A stretch of 64,000 nucleotides of DNA, taken from positions 156,921 through 220,920 of the forward strand of contig JANPBT010000037.1 in assembly GCA_031430575.1 (NCBI GenBank). The letters are read 5' to 3'. Both the position numbers and the translations under genes were made by a program. Of the stretch, positions 7,771-17,271 are shown piece after piece. Source of the stretch: JANMDS01 sp031430575 (lineage in GTDB: Bacteria; Pseudomonadota; Gammaproteobacteria; Burkholderiales; Casimicrobiaceae). Under the pieces are notes generated by a model. That model made no database searches, was not told the DNA's origin, and saw nothing but the letters and a program-made list of their open reading frames with translations. Numbering within the stretch: the stretch's first letter is position 1; each line of letters starts with the position of its first letter.

Positions 7771-8115
7771 ATGATCGCGGTGATTTTCGAAGTGACTCCG
7801 AAGCAAGGCTGTCGCCAAACCTATCTTGATATGGCAGCGGCACTCAAGACGGAGCTTGAAAAAGTAGATGGACTCATTTCGATCGAGCGCTTCGAGAGTA
7901 TTTACGCGCCCGGAAAACTACTCTCGCTCCAATTTTGGAAAGATGAAGCATCGCTGACCTGCTGGCGCAACGTGCAAGCCCATCGGGCAGCGCAAGAGTT
8001 GGGGCGCAGCGAATTATTTGAAAATTACTGTTTGCGCGTGGCCAATGTCGTGCGCGATTACGCGCATGATGCGCGCGAGCAAGCCCCGGCAGATAGCCGC
8101 GCAATACACGGATAA
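7771..8115 (+). CDS. ABM-fold (antibiotic biosynthesis monooxygenase-like) protein
   Basis: A 114-residue protein of the dimeric alpha-beta barrel ABM type (MIAVIFEVTPKQGCRQTYLDMA; LISIERFES; LLSLQFWKDEASL). Such proteins range from heme-degrading or quinol-forming monooxygenases to proteins of unknown role; no haem ligand can be assigned here. It starts 1 bp after the trpD stop and ends 5 bp before trpC, so it is embedded in the trp operon. Whether it acts on an indole or anthranilate-related compound is only suggested by position. Confidence 0.75.
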   Translation: MIAVIFEVTPKQGCRQTYLDMAAALKTELEKVDGLISIERFESIYAPGKLLSLQFWKDEASLTCWRNVQAHRAAQELGRSELFENYCLRVANVVRDYAHDAREQAPADSRAIHG

Positions 8116-8120
8116 AACAC

Positions 8121-8912
8121 ATGAGCGACATTCTCAAAAAAATTCTGGCAACAAAAGTGGACGAAATTGCCCGTGCGAAGCAGGCAATACCTGCGGCGCA
8201 GATTCGGCACTTAGCGGAGCGCAACACGACCGATATACGCGATTTTGTAGGTGCGATTGAGCGCAAAATCGCGCGTGGTCAATCAGGTGTGATTGCAGAG
8301 GTTAAAAAAGCGAGCCCGAGCAAAGGCGTGATCCGGGAAAACTTTGATCCTGCAGCCATTGCAAAAAGTTACGAAGCGGGCGGAGCGGCGTGTTTGTCAG
8401 TATTAACAGATCGGGAATATTTTCAGGGTGCGCCAGAGTTTTTGATTGCCGCCCGCGCGGCGTGTGCGCTACCCGTGTTGCGCAAAGATTTCATGATCGA
8501 GGCGTATCAGATCGACGAGGCACGGGTAATGGGCGCCGATTGTATTTTGCTCATTGTTTCTGCGCTTGATCTGGCACAGCTCAGAGATTTAGAGGCGCAC
8601 GCCCACGGGCTCGGCATGGCCGTGTTGGTCGAGGTGCACGATGCTGCAGAGCTCGCACTCGCGTTACAGTTAAATACATCGCTTCTTGGAATCAATAATC
8701 GCAATCTGCGCACCTTCGAAGTGAGCTTGCAAAATACAATTGACTTGCTCAGCAGCATCCCGCAAGGCAAACGGGTGGTGACGGAAAGCGGCATTCTTTC
8801 TGCTGCCGATGTCGCGCGGATGCGGGAAGTCGATGTGCACGCGTTCCTCGTTGGCGAAACGTTCATGCGCGCACCGGAGCCCGGCGAAGCGTTGCGCGAT
8901 TTATTCGCTTAG
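8121..8912 (+). CDS. trpC: Indole-3-glycerol phosphate synthase
   Basis: A 263-residue TIM barrel converting CdRP to indole-3-glycerol phosphate. Signatures: EVKKASPSKGVIRENFDP (catalytic Lys), CLSVLTDREYFQG, LPVLRKDFMIEAYQI, LLGINNRNLRTFEV, and ESGI near the phosphate site. Not fused to TrpF. An exact repeat copy (core 8191-8201) encodes AIPAAQIR in the N-terminal helical extension. Its last 12 bp overlap the 3' end of the convergent unknown gene. Confidence 0.97.
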   Translation: MSDILKKILATKVDEIARAKQAIPAAQIRHLAERNTTDIRDFVGAIERKIARGQSGVIAEVKKASPSKGVIRENFDPAAIAKSYEAGGAACLSVLTDREYFQGAPEFLIAARAACALPVLRKDFMIEAYQIDEARVMGADCILLIVSALDLAQLRDLEAHAHGLGMAVLVEVHDAAELALALQLNTSLLGINNRNLRTFEVSLQNTIDLLSSIPQGKRVVTESGILSAADVARMREVDVHAFLVGETFMRAPEPGEALRDLFA

Positions 8913-9458
8913 ATCGAGAATTACCCGTACCTGCGGTGCAGAAAGTCGCAATGACTCTGCATGCCACTTCGCCCGCCCACGCGTCGCGTCGCTCAGCATC
9001 ATCACGCGTAAGGGCCAATCAGCGTCGTCAATAAAGTAGTGATTGATCCCCGCCGCGCCCTCGGGCGTTGAGTAGGCGATTTTTTCGTTAACCAAAAAAA
9101 TCTCGAATGATTTTTCGTCGGGCGCGGAAATTTCCAAGCGAATCTCACTTTCGGCGTGTGCCCAACCCTCGGCAACGGGCCCTGTGAGCCGCGGGGAAAA
9201 GCGGGCAAAAAATTCCATCCAAGATAAGGCTTCTTCGCGCTGCGCGTAAAGCTGCGCGGCATGCTCCTCTGGCTGATAGAGCGCGTGATATTCCTTAATC
9301 GCCGCTATGATTTGACGGTCGCTAGGGGCGGGTACCTGCGGCGCAGAAACGTGCATGGATTTGAGTGCTTTTTTACGCGCAAGTTGCCAATCGGTGAGCC
9401 CGCTTTCGATGATTACTGCGGCACACTGCTGCGCCCACTGGAGTTGTGCACGCTCCAT
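8901..9458 (-). CDS. Conserved protein of unknown function (185 aa)
   Basis: No confident family. It is soluble, with no signal peptide or membrane segment, and rich in Trp and Glu in its first half. The C-terminal half reads like alternating strands (EIRLEISAPDEKSFEIFLVNEKIAYS). One exact repeat copy (core 9336-9346, VSAPQVPAP) sits about residue 40 and a one-mismatch copy (8931-8941, LSAPQVRV) lies close to the C-terminus, overlapping the end of the fold. It ends inside trpC's last codons and lies 14 bp downstream of mrcA in the same direction, so it probably shares the mrcA transcript. Confidence 0.7.
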   Translation of the reverse strand: MERAQLQWAQQCAAVIIESGLTDWQLARKKALKSMHVSAPQVPAPSDRQIIAAIKEYHALYQPEEHAAQLYAQREEALSWMEFFARFSPRLTGPVAEGWAHAESEIRLEISAPDEKSFEIFLVNEKIAYSTPEGAAGINHYFIDDADWPLRVMMLSDATRGRAKWHAESLRLSAPQVRVILDLSE

Positions 9459-9472
9459 TTGCGCCTCGGTGA

Positions 9473-11911
9473 CTAGCGGGGCGACGCAGGCGTGGGCACC
9501 TGCTCGGTGGCAATAGGCGGCGCTGCGCTTTGCGTTGCGCCGGAGAATGGGTCAATTGGCGGCGTATAGTCGCCCCCAATATAGGTAATTCCAGAGCCGG
9601 AAGGATATTCCGAATAGAAATACTCCATGTAACCACCTTCCATGGCCTGCTTGCCGTCTGCAGGAGGCTCTTGACCGGGCTCAAATGCTTTTGGGCTACC
9701 TCCGATGCGCACGGCTGACAGCCCGTCGGGTCGTTTTAGCGTCCCTTGTGGCACGCCTTTGAGCGCTGCGCTCATGAAATTCAACCAAATGGGTAACGCA
9801 GCACCACCACCGGTTTCCCGCTCACCAAGCGATTTAGGCGTACTAAAGCCGAGCCAGGTGACTGCTACAAGATTGGGGGTAAAGCCAGCGAACCAAGCAT
9901 CAACTGCATCGTTGGTTGTTCCTGTTTTGCCTGCGATATCTTGTCGCTTTAGCGCCTGTGCCCGCGTTGCGGTGCCTGAGCGAATCGGCTCGCGCAGTAA
10001 GTTGGCCATGATGAAGGCGTTGCGGGGATCGATAACTTGATCTTGTTCGTCAGGTTTCGGTGGTTTGTTGATATAGACCTCGGCGCCCCGCTGATCGGTG
10101 ATTCGCGAGATCACGTACGGCTTGACGCGAACGCCGCCATTGGCAAAGGTGCTGTAGGCCGTCGCCATTTGTAACGGTGATGCACCGCCCGCGCCGAGCG
10201 CGAGGGCATAGACCGGCGGATTGGTTTTTGGATCAAAGCCAAATTTCATCATGTAGTCGTGGGCATATTGAACCCCGATTTTTTGAATGAGCCGCACGGA
10301 AACCGTATTACGCGAGCGCGCAAGCCCTTGGCGAACTGAAATCGGGCCATCGTACTTGTCGTCACTGTTTTTCGGCTCCCAATCATCTGAGCCTGTCTTA
10401 GATGCGGGAATCGTAATTGGATAGTCATCGACGATCGTACTCGCAGTCACCCCTTTTTCGATCGCCGCCGAGTACAAAAAAGGCTTAATTGACGATCCCG
10501 GCTGGCGTTGGGCTTGGGTCGCGTGATTAAATTGGTTGCGCGAGAAATCGAAACCGCCAACCAATGCACGAATCGCGCCGGTATCGGGCTCCATCGCGAT
10601 GAGGGCGGCTTCTGCTTCCGGGCGCTGCGCGATCCGGAATTGGCCTTTGCCGTCATCGACGATGCGTACGATTGCGCCTGCGCGAATGCGTTCGTTGGGC
10701 GCGGCAGTCTCGGTAAGGGCTTTGCGAACAAAGCGGAGACCATCGCCCTCGATGATGATCGGTGCTTTTTCTGCCCGGCTCACAACCACGCGATTGGCGC
10801 GGGCTTCAACCACAATGGCCGCAAGTAATTCTTCACTATCGCCCGCTTTTTCGATCGCAGCGTCGACCGCTTCCTCACGCGCTGATCCAGCGGCGGGTAG
10901 CGTGATGTAGCCTTCGGGCCCGCGGTATCCGTGTCGGCGATCGTAATCCTGGACGCCCCGCCTTAAGCTCGCGTGGGCGGCGTCTTGGTCGGCAGAGCTT
11001 ATCGTTGTGGTCACGTTAAGCCCGCGCGTGTAGGCAGTTTCACCATAAAGATCAAAGACTTGCTGTCTGACCATTTCAGTGATGTACTGTGCGCTGCGGC
11101 CGATTTCCTGACGGGTACGGACATAACTAAGTTGGACTTGGGCTGCTTTGTCGTGTTCTGCAACTGTGATCATTTCGAGCTCACGCATACGTCGCAACAC
11201 GTAAAGCTGGCGGGTTTTTGCTCGGGTTGGGTTCACGATGGGGTTGTATGCCGACGGCGCTTTCGGTAAACCGGCAAGCATTGCGAACTCAGCTAAGTTG
11301 AGTTCACTCAGATTTTTCCCGTAGTAAGCGTTCGCCGCTTCCCCAAAGCCATATGCGCGCTCCCCAAGAAAAATATGGTTAATGTAGACCTCTAGGATTT
11401 GGTCTTTGGTCAAACTGCGTTCAATTTTGAATGCCAGCAAGGCTTGGTTAGCCTTGCGCAACATGGTTTGCTCTCGTGTGAGATAAAAATTAAGCGCCAA
11501 CTGCATCGTAATCGTACTCGCGCCGCCGCGAATCGAGCCGCTTGAGGCGTTAACGATCGCAGAGCGGAGGACGCCCTGCCAATCAATGCCCCCGTGCTCG
11601 TAAAAATTGGCATCTTCTGCCGCTAGGATTGCGTTTTGCAGGGCTTTTGGCACTTGCGGCAGGCTGACGACGCTGCGTCGCTCTTCACCGAATTCGCCCA
11701 AAAGCGTGCCATCACTGCTAAAGACCCGCAAGGGCACTTTCGGTCTATAGTCGATTAGTGAATCCATCGCGGGCAGCCGAGGATACGTCAGCGCAACGAA
11801 AAGGATAACGATCAGCCCGGCGACCAGAATTAGCCCAAAAATGAGCGCAGCTATATATTTGAGCCAGATCTTGGCTAGTTGCACGGAATACCACCTTTGG
11901 CCATTTGTCAC
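9473..11911 (-). CDS. mrcA: Penicillin-binding protein 1A (bifunctional)
   Basis: An 812-residue class A PBP that polymerises and cross-links peptidoglycan. A single membrane anchor lies near residues 15-38. The GT51 glycosyltransferase domain shows the catalytic Glu in AAEDANFYEHGGIDWQG and GGASTITMQLALN. The transpeptidase has SxxK with Ser473 (GSSIKPF), SRNTVS, and GKTGTTND. The C-terminal tail is proline-rich. It is divergent from pilM across a 150-bp gap, an arrangement well known in Gram-negative bacteria (ponA/mrcA next to pilMNOPQ). No dispersed-repeat copy occurs in it. Confidence 0.96.
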   Translation of the reverse strand: MTNGQRWYSVQLAKIWLKYIAALIFGLILVAGLIVILFVALTYPRLPAMDSLIDYRPKVPLRVFSSDGTLLGEFGEERRSVVSLPQVPKALQNAILAAEDANFYEHGGIDWQGVLRSAIVNASSGSIRGGASTITMQLALNFYLTREQTMLRKANQALLAFKIERSLTKDQILEVYINHIFLGERAYGFGEAANAYYGKNLSELNLAEFAMLAGLPKAPSAYNPIVNPTRAKTRQLYVLRRMRELEMITVAEHDKAAQVQLSYVRTRQEIGRSAQYITEMVRQQVFDLYGETAYTRGLNVTTTISSADQDAAHASLRRGVQDYDRRHGYRGPEGYITLPAAGSAREEAVDAAIEKAGDSEELLAAIVVEARANRVVVSRAEKAPIIIEGDGLRFVRKALTETAAPNERIRAGAIVRIVDDGKGQFRIAQRPEAEAALIAMEPDTGAIRALVGGFDFSRNQFNHATQAQRQPGSSIKPFLYSAAIEKGVTASTIVDDYPITIPASKTGSDDWEPKNSDDKYDGPISVRQGLARSRNTVSVRLIQKIGVQYAHDYMMKFGFDPKTNPPVYALALGAGGASPLQMATAYSTFANGGVRVKPYVISRITDQRGAEVYINKPPKPDEQDQVIDPRNAFIMANLLREPIRSGTATRAQALKRQDIAGKTGTTNDAVDAWFAGFTPNLVAVTWLGFSTPKSLGERETGGGAALPIWLNFMSAALKGVPQGTLKRPDGLSAVRIGGSPKAFEPGQEPPADGKQAMEGGYMEYFYSEYPSGSGITYIGGDYTPPIDPFSGATQSAAPPIATEQVPTPASPR

Positions 11912-12062
11912 TAGACCGAATATTCACAGAAAAGTGTTGCATTTCCGATTATAAGCATCTGATTTTGTTTCGATTGCGTTGTACCCCTTGCACGACAAAT
12001 CCCAATATGTTCTCATCTCACATACGTTAAATTACGCAACTAACATATTTTCTCAGGCATTT

Positions 12063-13142
12063 ATGGCCAAGAATTTCCTGTCTAAACTATTTTCACCCAA
12101 AGCGGAGCCGATGCTCGGGGTGGATATCGCGTCCACCGCGATAAAGATGGTGGAATTCACGGGCCGGTCTCGGGAATCTGCCGAGCTTTCTGGTTACGTG
12201 ATCGAACCACTCCCCCGTGAGGCCATTACCGATGGCAACATCGTAAACGTGGATATCGTCGCTGAGGCTGTTCGCCGTGCCCGCCGTAAGTTAGGTAGCC
12301 GCACGAAAAACGTCGCGACATGCTTACCCGCCGGCATGGTATTTTCAAAAAAAATCCCGAAAGCGGGCGATTTAAGTGATGACGATCTTGAGTTTCAGAT
12401 CGAAGCAGATGCTAACCAATACATCCCCTTCCCGCTTGACGAAGTTAATATTGACTTTCAAGTGCTTGGCGCTTCTAAGTCAGCGGACGGTGAAGTTGAT
12501 GTGTTGCTCGCCGCCGCGCGCAAGGAAAAGATCGAGGAGCGCGTCGCCGCGATCGAGACCAGCGGGCTGAAAGCGAAAGTGGTCGATGTCGATAGCTATG
12601 CTCTTCAAGCGGCTTACCACTACTTGGCCGCGCAACTGCCGCGGCAAGGTTCCGGACAAAATATCGCCGTATTTGACATTGGAGCGAGCATCACCCGTCT
12701 TTACGTTATGAATGAGGGTGAGGTCATTTTTTCCCGAGAAAGTTCCTTTGGCGGAAATCAACTGACGCAAGATATTCAGCGCGCCTTCAACATGACGCAG
12801 GAAGAAGCCGAAGCCGCAAAGATAAATGGCGGCCTCCCATCTAACTACGAAGGTGACGTGCTCAAGCCGTATATCGATACGTTGGCGATTGAGTTGTCGC
12901 GGGCTTTGCAATTTTTCTTCACCTCAACCTCGTCACAGCAGATTGATCACGTGTTCTTGGGGGGCGGCTGTTCTCGTATCCAAGGGCTCGCCGAGAGCGT
13001 TGCCCGTCGGACTAACGTTCATACGACGGTCGCAAACCCCTTCGCGGGGATGCCAGCCGGTAAGCTTTCCCGTGCGGCTGCGAAAGACGCGCCAGCATTA
13101 CTTACCGCGTGCGGTCTTGCCATGCGGAGATTTCCAGAATGA
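12063..13142 (+). CDS. pilM: Type IV pilus assembly ATPase-like protein PilM
   Basis: A 359-residue actin-like inner-membrane-associated protein that binds the PilN N-terminus. Features include GVDIASTAIKMVEF (phosphate-1 loop), AVFDIGASITRLYV and VFLGGGCSRIQGL. I chose ATG at 12063 (MAKNFLSKLFS) over the longer frame opening at 11979, because PilM normally begins with a short FLSKLF-type stretch before GVDI. The stop overlaps the pilN start. Confidence 0.94.
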   Translation: MAKNFLSKLFSPKAEPMLGVDIASTAIKMVEFTGRSRESAELSGYVIEPLPREAITDGNIVNVDIVAEAVRRARRKLGSRTKNVATCLPAGMVFSKKIPKAGDLSDDDLEFQIEADANQYIPFPLDEVNIDFQVLGASKSADGEVDVLLAAARKEKIEERVAAIETSGLKAKVVDVDSYALQAAYHYLAAQLPRQGSGQNIAVFDIGASITRLYVMNEGEVIFSRESSFGGNQLTQDIQRAFNMTQEEAEAAKINGGLPSNYEGDVLKPYIDTLAIELSRALQFFFTSTSSQQIDHVFLGGGCSRIQGLAESVARRTNVHTTVANPFAGMPAGKLSRAAAKDAPALLTACGLAMRRFPE

Positions 13143-13783
13143 TTCGCATCAATTTACTGCCCCATCGTGAAGAGCGGCGCAAAGCCCGGCAACAGCAGTT
13201 TTTGGTGTTGCTCGCAAGCGCCGCAATTGCCGGTGCTGCGATATGGTTCATTGGCTCAAAATATTTGGACGAGCGCCTGTCGTCGCAAGAGTCAAGAAAT
13301 ACGCTGCTCAAAGGTGAAATTACAAAGCTAGACAAACAGATCGAAGAGATTAAGCGGCTTAAAGAGCAAACCGGCGCTCTGTTGGCCCGTAAGCAAGTCG
13401 TTGAGGCTTTGCAAACCAATCGATCTGAAGGTGTGAAATTACTCGATCAAATTGGACGAATCCCCGAGGGGCTATTCCTAAAGTCGGTTAAGCAAACCGG
13501 CGGCAAAGTGAACGTAAGCGGCTTTGCTCAGAGCAACGCGCGGGTTTCCGCCTTCATGCGCGATTTGGAGGTATCACCCGTTTTGCGAACGCCAGAGCTC
13601 GTAGAGGTGAAGGCGGCGACGGTCAACACCCAACGCACAAATGAATTCTCGCTAAACGCGACGATGCGGCAAACGGTTGTGATCGACCCGAGCGCGCCGA
13701 TTGCGACGCAACCAAGCCCGAAAAACGCGCCTTCGAAAGCCGAAGCAGCGCGGCAATCGGTTACCAATAAATTATTGAACTAG
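13139..13783 (+). CDS. pilN: Type IV pilus assembly protein PilN
   Basis: A 214-residue bitopic inner-membrane protein. The start MIRINLLPHRE is the conserved cytoplasmic motif that docks into PilM, which fixes the start at 13139. One membrane helix (LLASAAIAGAAIWFIG) is followed by a coiled-coil region and a ferredoxin-like periplasmic domain. Together with PilO it forms the alignment platform linking the pilus motor to PilQ. Confidence 0.94.
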   Translation: MIRINLLPHREERRKARQQQFLVLLASAAIAGAAIWFIGSKYLDERLSSQESRNTLLKGEITKLDKQIEEIKRLKEQTGALLARKQVVEALQTNRSEGVKLLDQIGRIPEGLFLKSVKQTGGKVNVSGFAQSNARVSAFMRDLEVSPVLRTPELVEVKAATVNTQRTNEFSLNATMRQTVVIDPSAPIATQPSPKNAPSKAEAARQSVTNKLLN

Positions 13784-13792
13784 GGCGCGGCG

Positions 13793-14419
13793 ATGACACT
13801 TTCAGACTTCCGCGCGCTCGATCCCAAGAAAATTGGGAGCTGGCCAATTGCAGCAAAAATAATTACTCTACTCTTTGTCATCGGCGGAATTGTTGCGCTG
13901 GGTTGGTATCTCGGGTGGCAGGGCCAGCAAGAGAAAATTACAGCAAAAGAAGCCGAAGAAACGACGCTTCGGCAGCAATTCGTTGCAAAAAAAACGCAAG
14001 CAATCAACCTTGATTTGCACGTGAAACAGCTCTCAGATATTGAGAAGCAGTTTGGTACGCTTCTGCGGCAATTGCCTTCAAAAAATGAGATGGATGGCCT
14101 GCTCGCCGATATCAACCAAGCAGGCATAGGGCGCGGTTTGCAATTTGATTTGTTTAAGCCCTCATCTACTGAAAAGCGTGGCGAGTTTTATGCTGAACTT
14201 CCCGTAGATATTCGCGTGACGGGTGCGTATCCTGACATTGGTGCGTTTGCGAGCGATGTTGCGAAGATGCCGCGTATCGTGACATTGACTGATATCGCGC
14301 TTGTTCCCGCAAAAGATGGACAACTGCAAATGGATGCAGTTGCACGCACCTACCGATACCTCGACGAGGATGAAGTCGAAGTCCAGCGTAAGAGCAAACA
14401 AGACGCGAAGAAAAAATGA
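13793..14419 (+). CDS. pilO: Type IV pilus assembly protein PilO
   Basis: A 208-residue bitopic membrane protein: short cytoplasmic start, one helix (KIITLLFVIGGIVALGWYLGW), a coiled coil rich in Glu, Lys and Gln, then the periplasmic domain (YAELPVDIRVTGAYPDIGAF). Forms heterodimers with PilN. Ends in a Lys-rich tail that overlaps pilP by ATGA. Confidence 0.94.
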   Translation: MTLSDFRALDPKKIGSWPIAAKIITLLFVIGGIVALGWYLGWQGQQEKITAKEAEETTLRQQFVAKKTQAINLDLHVKQLSDIEKQFGTLLRQLPSKNEMDGLLADINQAGIGRGLQFDLFKPSSTEKRGEFYAELPVDIRVTGAYPDIGAFASDVAKMPRIVTLTDIALVPAKDGQLQMDAVARTYRYLDEDEVEVQRKSKQDAKKK

Positions 14420-14943
14420 AAACGCACGGATTACTCTTAGCCGCCGCACTGTGTTTGGCAGGATGCGCTGAAAAAAACGATGATCTCCAAGATTGGATGC
14501 GCAAGCAAGGCGAAAGCCTTCGCGGGAAGATCGAGCCGATTCCAGAGCTGCAGCCCTACGAAGCTTTCGCTTTTTCGCCAACGGCTGTTATCGATCCATT
14601 CAAACCGCGAAAAGTTGATATTGGTCGCGCCAACTCTACAAAAGCACCTGATTCGGCGCGCCGTCGTGAGCCCTTGGAAGCGTTTCCACTTGAGAAGATT
14701 CGAATGGTGGGTACGCTGCAGCAGGGAAAAGAGCTTATAGGCCTCGTGCGTACTGAGGATAATCGGGTCTTCCCAATCAAACGCGGTAATTACTTGGGTC
14801 AGAATTTCGGTGTTGTGACTACTGTGAACGAGTCAGAATTGATCATGCGGGAGCTCTTCCAAGATGGTGCAGGCGAGTGGTCTGAGCGATTGAATCGAAT
14901 TGGGCTTACGGAAGCCAAAACTGCAGAAGCGGGTAAAAAATGA
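14416..14943 (+). CDS. pilP: Type IV pilus lipoprotein PilP
   Basis: A 175-residue lipoprotein: signal peptide with lipobox LAGC, Cys17 expected to be acylated. The beta-sandwich C-terminal domain (LEKIRMVGTLQQGKELIGLV, RGNYLGQNFG) contacts the PilQ secretin and PilNO. Coupled to pilO and pilQ by ATGA overlaps on both sides. Confidence 0.94.
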   Translation: MKTHGLLLAAALCLAGCAEKNDDLQDWMRKQGESLRGKIEPIPELQPYEAFAFSPTAVIDPFKPRKVDIGRANSTKAPDSARRREPLEAFPLEKIRMVGTLQQGKELIGLVRTEDNRVFPIKRGNYLGQNFGVVTTVNESELIMRELFQDGAGEWSERLNRIGLTEAKTAEAGKK

Positions 14944-17207
14944 ACACAGCAGCAATGTCCGTATTCGGAAAGCGTTATATGAAAAAAATTACTACGATTT
15001 TTACGACTTTTTTCGCCCTAATCTGCGCCGCAGGTATTGCACAAGCGCAAGCAGGCAACGTCATTGAAGATATGGCCGTCTCTAAAGCGGCGGGTGGGCG
15101 AACGGTGGTGACCTTTACGCTTAAAGATGCGCCGGCAGTCATGCCTCCGGCGTTTTCGATTGTGTCTCCGCCCAGAATCGCGATTGATTTCGCAGATACG
15201 ACCAACGGCCTAGGTCGAACACTCCAAGAGGTTGGTGAGCCCATTTTGCGCAGCCTTAACGTCGTGCAAGCGGGCAATCGTACGCGCGTGGTTTTCAATC
15301 TGACCCGATTGCAATCATATGAAAGCAAAATTGACGGGCGTAAAGTTGTGTTGAGCATGTTCGAGGCCGCAGGCGCGACCCAAGCCGAGTCAGGCTCAGA
15401 AGTTTCACGCTTCGCACCGAAGCAAAACGATGTTGCGGCGACGTATGCATTGCGTGATGTCGATTTTCGCCGCGGTAAGGATGGCGAGGCGCGCATCATC
15501 ATGGAGCTTTCAGATTCAGGCGCCGGTTTCGATATCAAAAATCAAGGAAAATCACTGGTAATTGATTTGCTGCGCACGAACGTTCCGCGCAACCTCGAGA
15601 AAAAAATTGATGCAACCGATTTCGGCACTCCAGTAATGACGGTCGATACTTTCCAACAGGGCCCAAACACCCGATTGGTCATTGAGCCAAAGGGACTGTG
15701 GGAACATACCGCATATCAAACGGATAACCGACTTATCGTAGAAGTTCGGGCCGTCATTGAAGACCCTAACAAGCTGACGCAAGGTACACGTGGGGGTTAC
15801 AAAGGCGATAAGCTTTCGCTCAACTTTCAAGATGTCGCCGTGCGCTCTGTGCTTCAGGTGATCGGTGATTTCACCGGATTGAATATCGTGGTGAGTGATA
15901 CCGTCACCGGCAACCTTACATTGCGGCTTCGCGAAGTTCCGTGGGATCAAGCGCTCGATCTCGTGATGCAAACGCGTGGGCTCGATATGCGCAAAAACGG
16001 CAACGTGGTCTATATTGCACCGAAAGAAGAACTCGCGACTAAAGAAAAATTAGAGCTTGAAAGTAAGCAGCAACTGACTGAACTCGAGCCGCTGAAGACT
16101 GAGCTATTCCAGCTTAACTACCAAAAGGCGGAAGCGGTTCAGCGCATGATTGTTGGCGGCTCTAGTGGCGGCGGGCAGAGCGCAGGCGGCGGCGCAGGAG
16201 CGGCTGCGGCTTCTTCAGCCGGCGGGTCAGGCATTTTGTCTAAGCGCGGTAGCGCAGTAGTTGATAGCCGAACAAACCTGCTAATGGTGCAAGACATTCC
16301 GTCGAAACTTGATGAAGTGCGTCGCCTCCTACAGCGCTTAGATATTCCAGTGAAGCAGGTGATGATTGAGACTCGAATCGTCGTCGCCGACGACCGATTT
16401 GGGCGTCAGCTTGGTGCGCGTTTTGGGCAACAGACCGCATCGCGGTTGGGTAGCGGGCTCACGTTGGGCACTTCGGGAACAACCGGTCAAATTGATCGCG
16501 TAAATCGCGATGGTACGGTGGAATTTACAAGTGGCGCAGTGCCCATTGCGACCGGTATCCCACCGTGGCGTCAGTTAGTTCAAACGAGCCCGGAATTAAT
16601 GAATGTCAATCTTCCGCTTTCGAGCGCTGCAGGGCAGCTCGCGCTCACTTTCTTGAATCTTGGTTCTGGCAATATGGTTAACCTTGAGCTCCAAGCGATG
16701 GAGGCTAATAATCGGGGTAAAGTGGTTTCGAATCCTAGGCTGGTTACGCAGGACAACCAACGAGCCGTGATCGAGCAGGGCACGGAAATTCCATACGTAA
16801 CACCGGCCTCAGGCTCGAGCTCCACGCCCGCGATCGCGTTCAAAAAGGCTGTACTTTCGCTCGCTGTCACCCCGCAAATTACGCCTGACAATCGAATCAT
16901 CATGCAGCTCGAAATTAAGAAAGATGCCGTCGGCGCGCAAATTGCTGTCTCCGGAAGCAGCGGCGTGCCAAGTATCGATACAAAATCGCTGACGACACAG
17001 ATCTCAATTAATAACGGCGAAACTGCGGTGATTGGTGGTATCTATGAAGAAGTCACGCGTAGCGACGTGACAAAAGTGCCATTCTTTGGCGACCTTCCCT
17101 ACCTCGGTGCTTTCTTTAGAAACACGAATAAGCAGGAAAATAAAACGGAGTTGTTAATTTTCATTACGCCGCGCGTGGTCACCGATTCATTGACGTCGTT
17201 GAAGTAG
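14940..17207 (+). CDS. pilQ: Type IV pilus secretin PilQ
   Basis: A 755-residue outer-membrane secretin through which type IV pili, and in competent bacteria transforming DNA, pass. Two AMIN domains lie N-terminal, then the secretin STN and N0/N1 domains (DVAVRSVLQVIGDFTGLNIVVS), a glycine- and serine-rich linker near residues 405-425, and the secretin barrel (LVTQDNQRAVIEQGTEIPY, PQITPDN, FFGDLPYLGAFFR). The signal peptide seems to start at the second in-frame ATG (14979, MKKITTIFTTFF); the first (14940) overlaps pilP by ATGA and either may be used. A repeat copy (core 15023-15033) encodes ICAAGI inside the signal peptide, just before the AQA cleavage site. Confidence 0.96.
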   Translation: MNTAAMSVFGKRYMKKITTIFTTFFALICAAGIAQAQAGNVIEDMAVSKAAGGRTVVTFTLKDAPAVMPPAFSIVSPPRIAIDFADTTNGLGRTLQEVGEPILRSLNVVQAGNRTRVVFNLTRLQSYESKIDGRKVVLSMFEAAGATQAESGSEVSRFAPKQNDVAATYALRDVDFRRGKDGEARIIMELSDSGAGFDIKNQGKSLVIDLLRTNVPRNLEKKIDATDFGTPVMTVDTFQQGPNTRLVIEPKGLWEHTAYQTDNRLIVEVRAVIEDPNKLTQGTRGGYKGDKLSLNFQDVAVRSVLQVIGDFTGLNIVVSDTVTGNLTLRLREVPWDQALDLVMQTRGLDMRKNGNVVYIAPKEELATKEKLELESKQQLTELEPLKTELFQLNYQKAEAVQRMIVGGSSGGGQSAGGGAGAAAASSAGGSGILSKRGSAVVDSRTNLLMVQDIPSKLDEVRRLLQRLDIPVKQVMIETRIVVADDRFGRQLGARFGQQTASRLGSGLTLGTSGTTGQIDRVNRDGTVEFTSGAVPIATGIPPWRQLVQTSPELMNVNLPLSSAAGQLALTFLNLGSGNMVNLELQAMEANNRGKVVSNPRLVTQDNQRAVIEQGTEIPYVTPASGSSSTPAIAFKKAVLSLAVTPQITPDNRIIMQLEIKKDAVGAQIAVSGSSGVPSIDTKSLTTQISINNGETAVIGGIYEEVTRSDVTKVPFFGDLPYLGAFFRNTNKQENKTELLIFITPRVVTDSLTSLK
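15020..15038 (-). repeat. Dispersed repeat encoding part of the PilQ signal peptide
   Basis: AATCTGCGCCGCAGGTATT read in frame gives LICAAGI, covering the end of the hydrophobic core of the PilQ leader. The only copy in the pilM-pilQ operon. Confidence 0.9.
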
Positions 17208-17271
17208 CGCACCAAAAACGCAGAACGAGCGATGTTGTTGATCGCGTGTCATTCACCGATAAAATGGGTAA

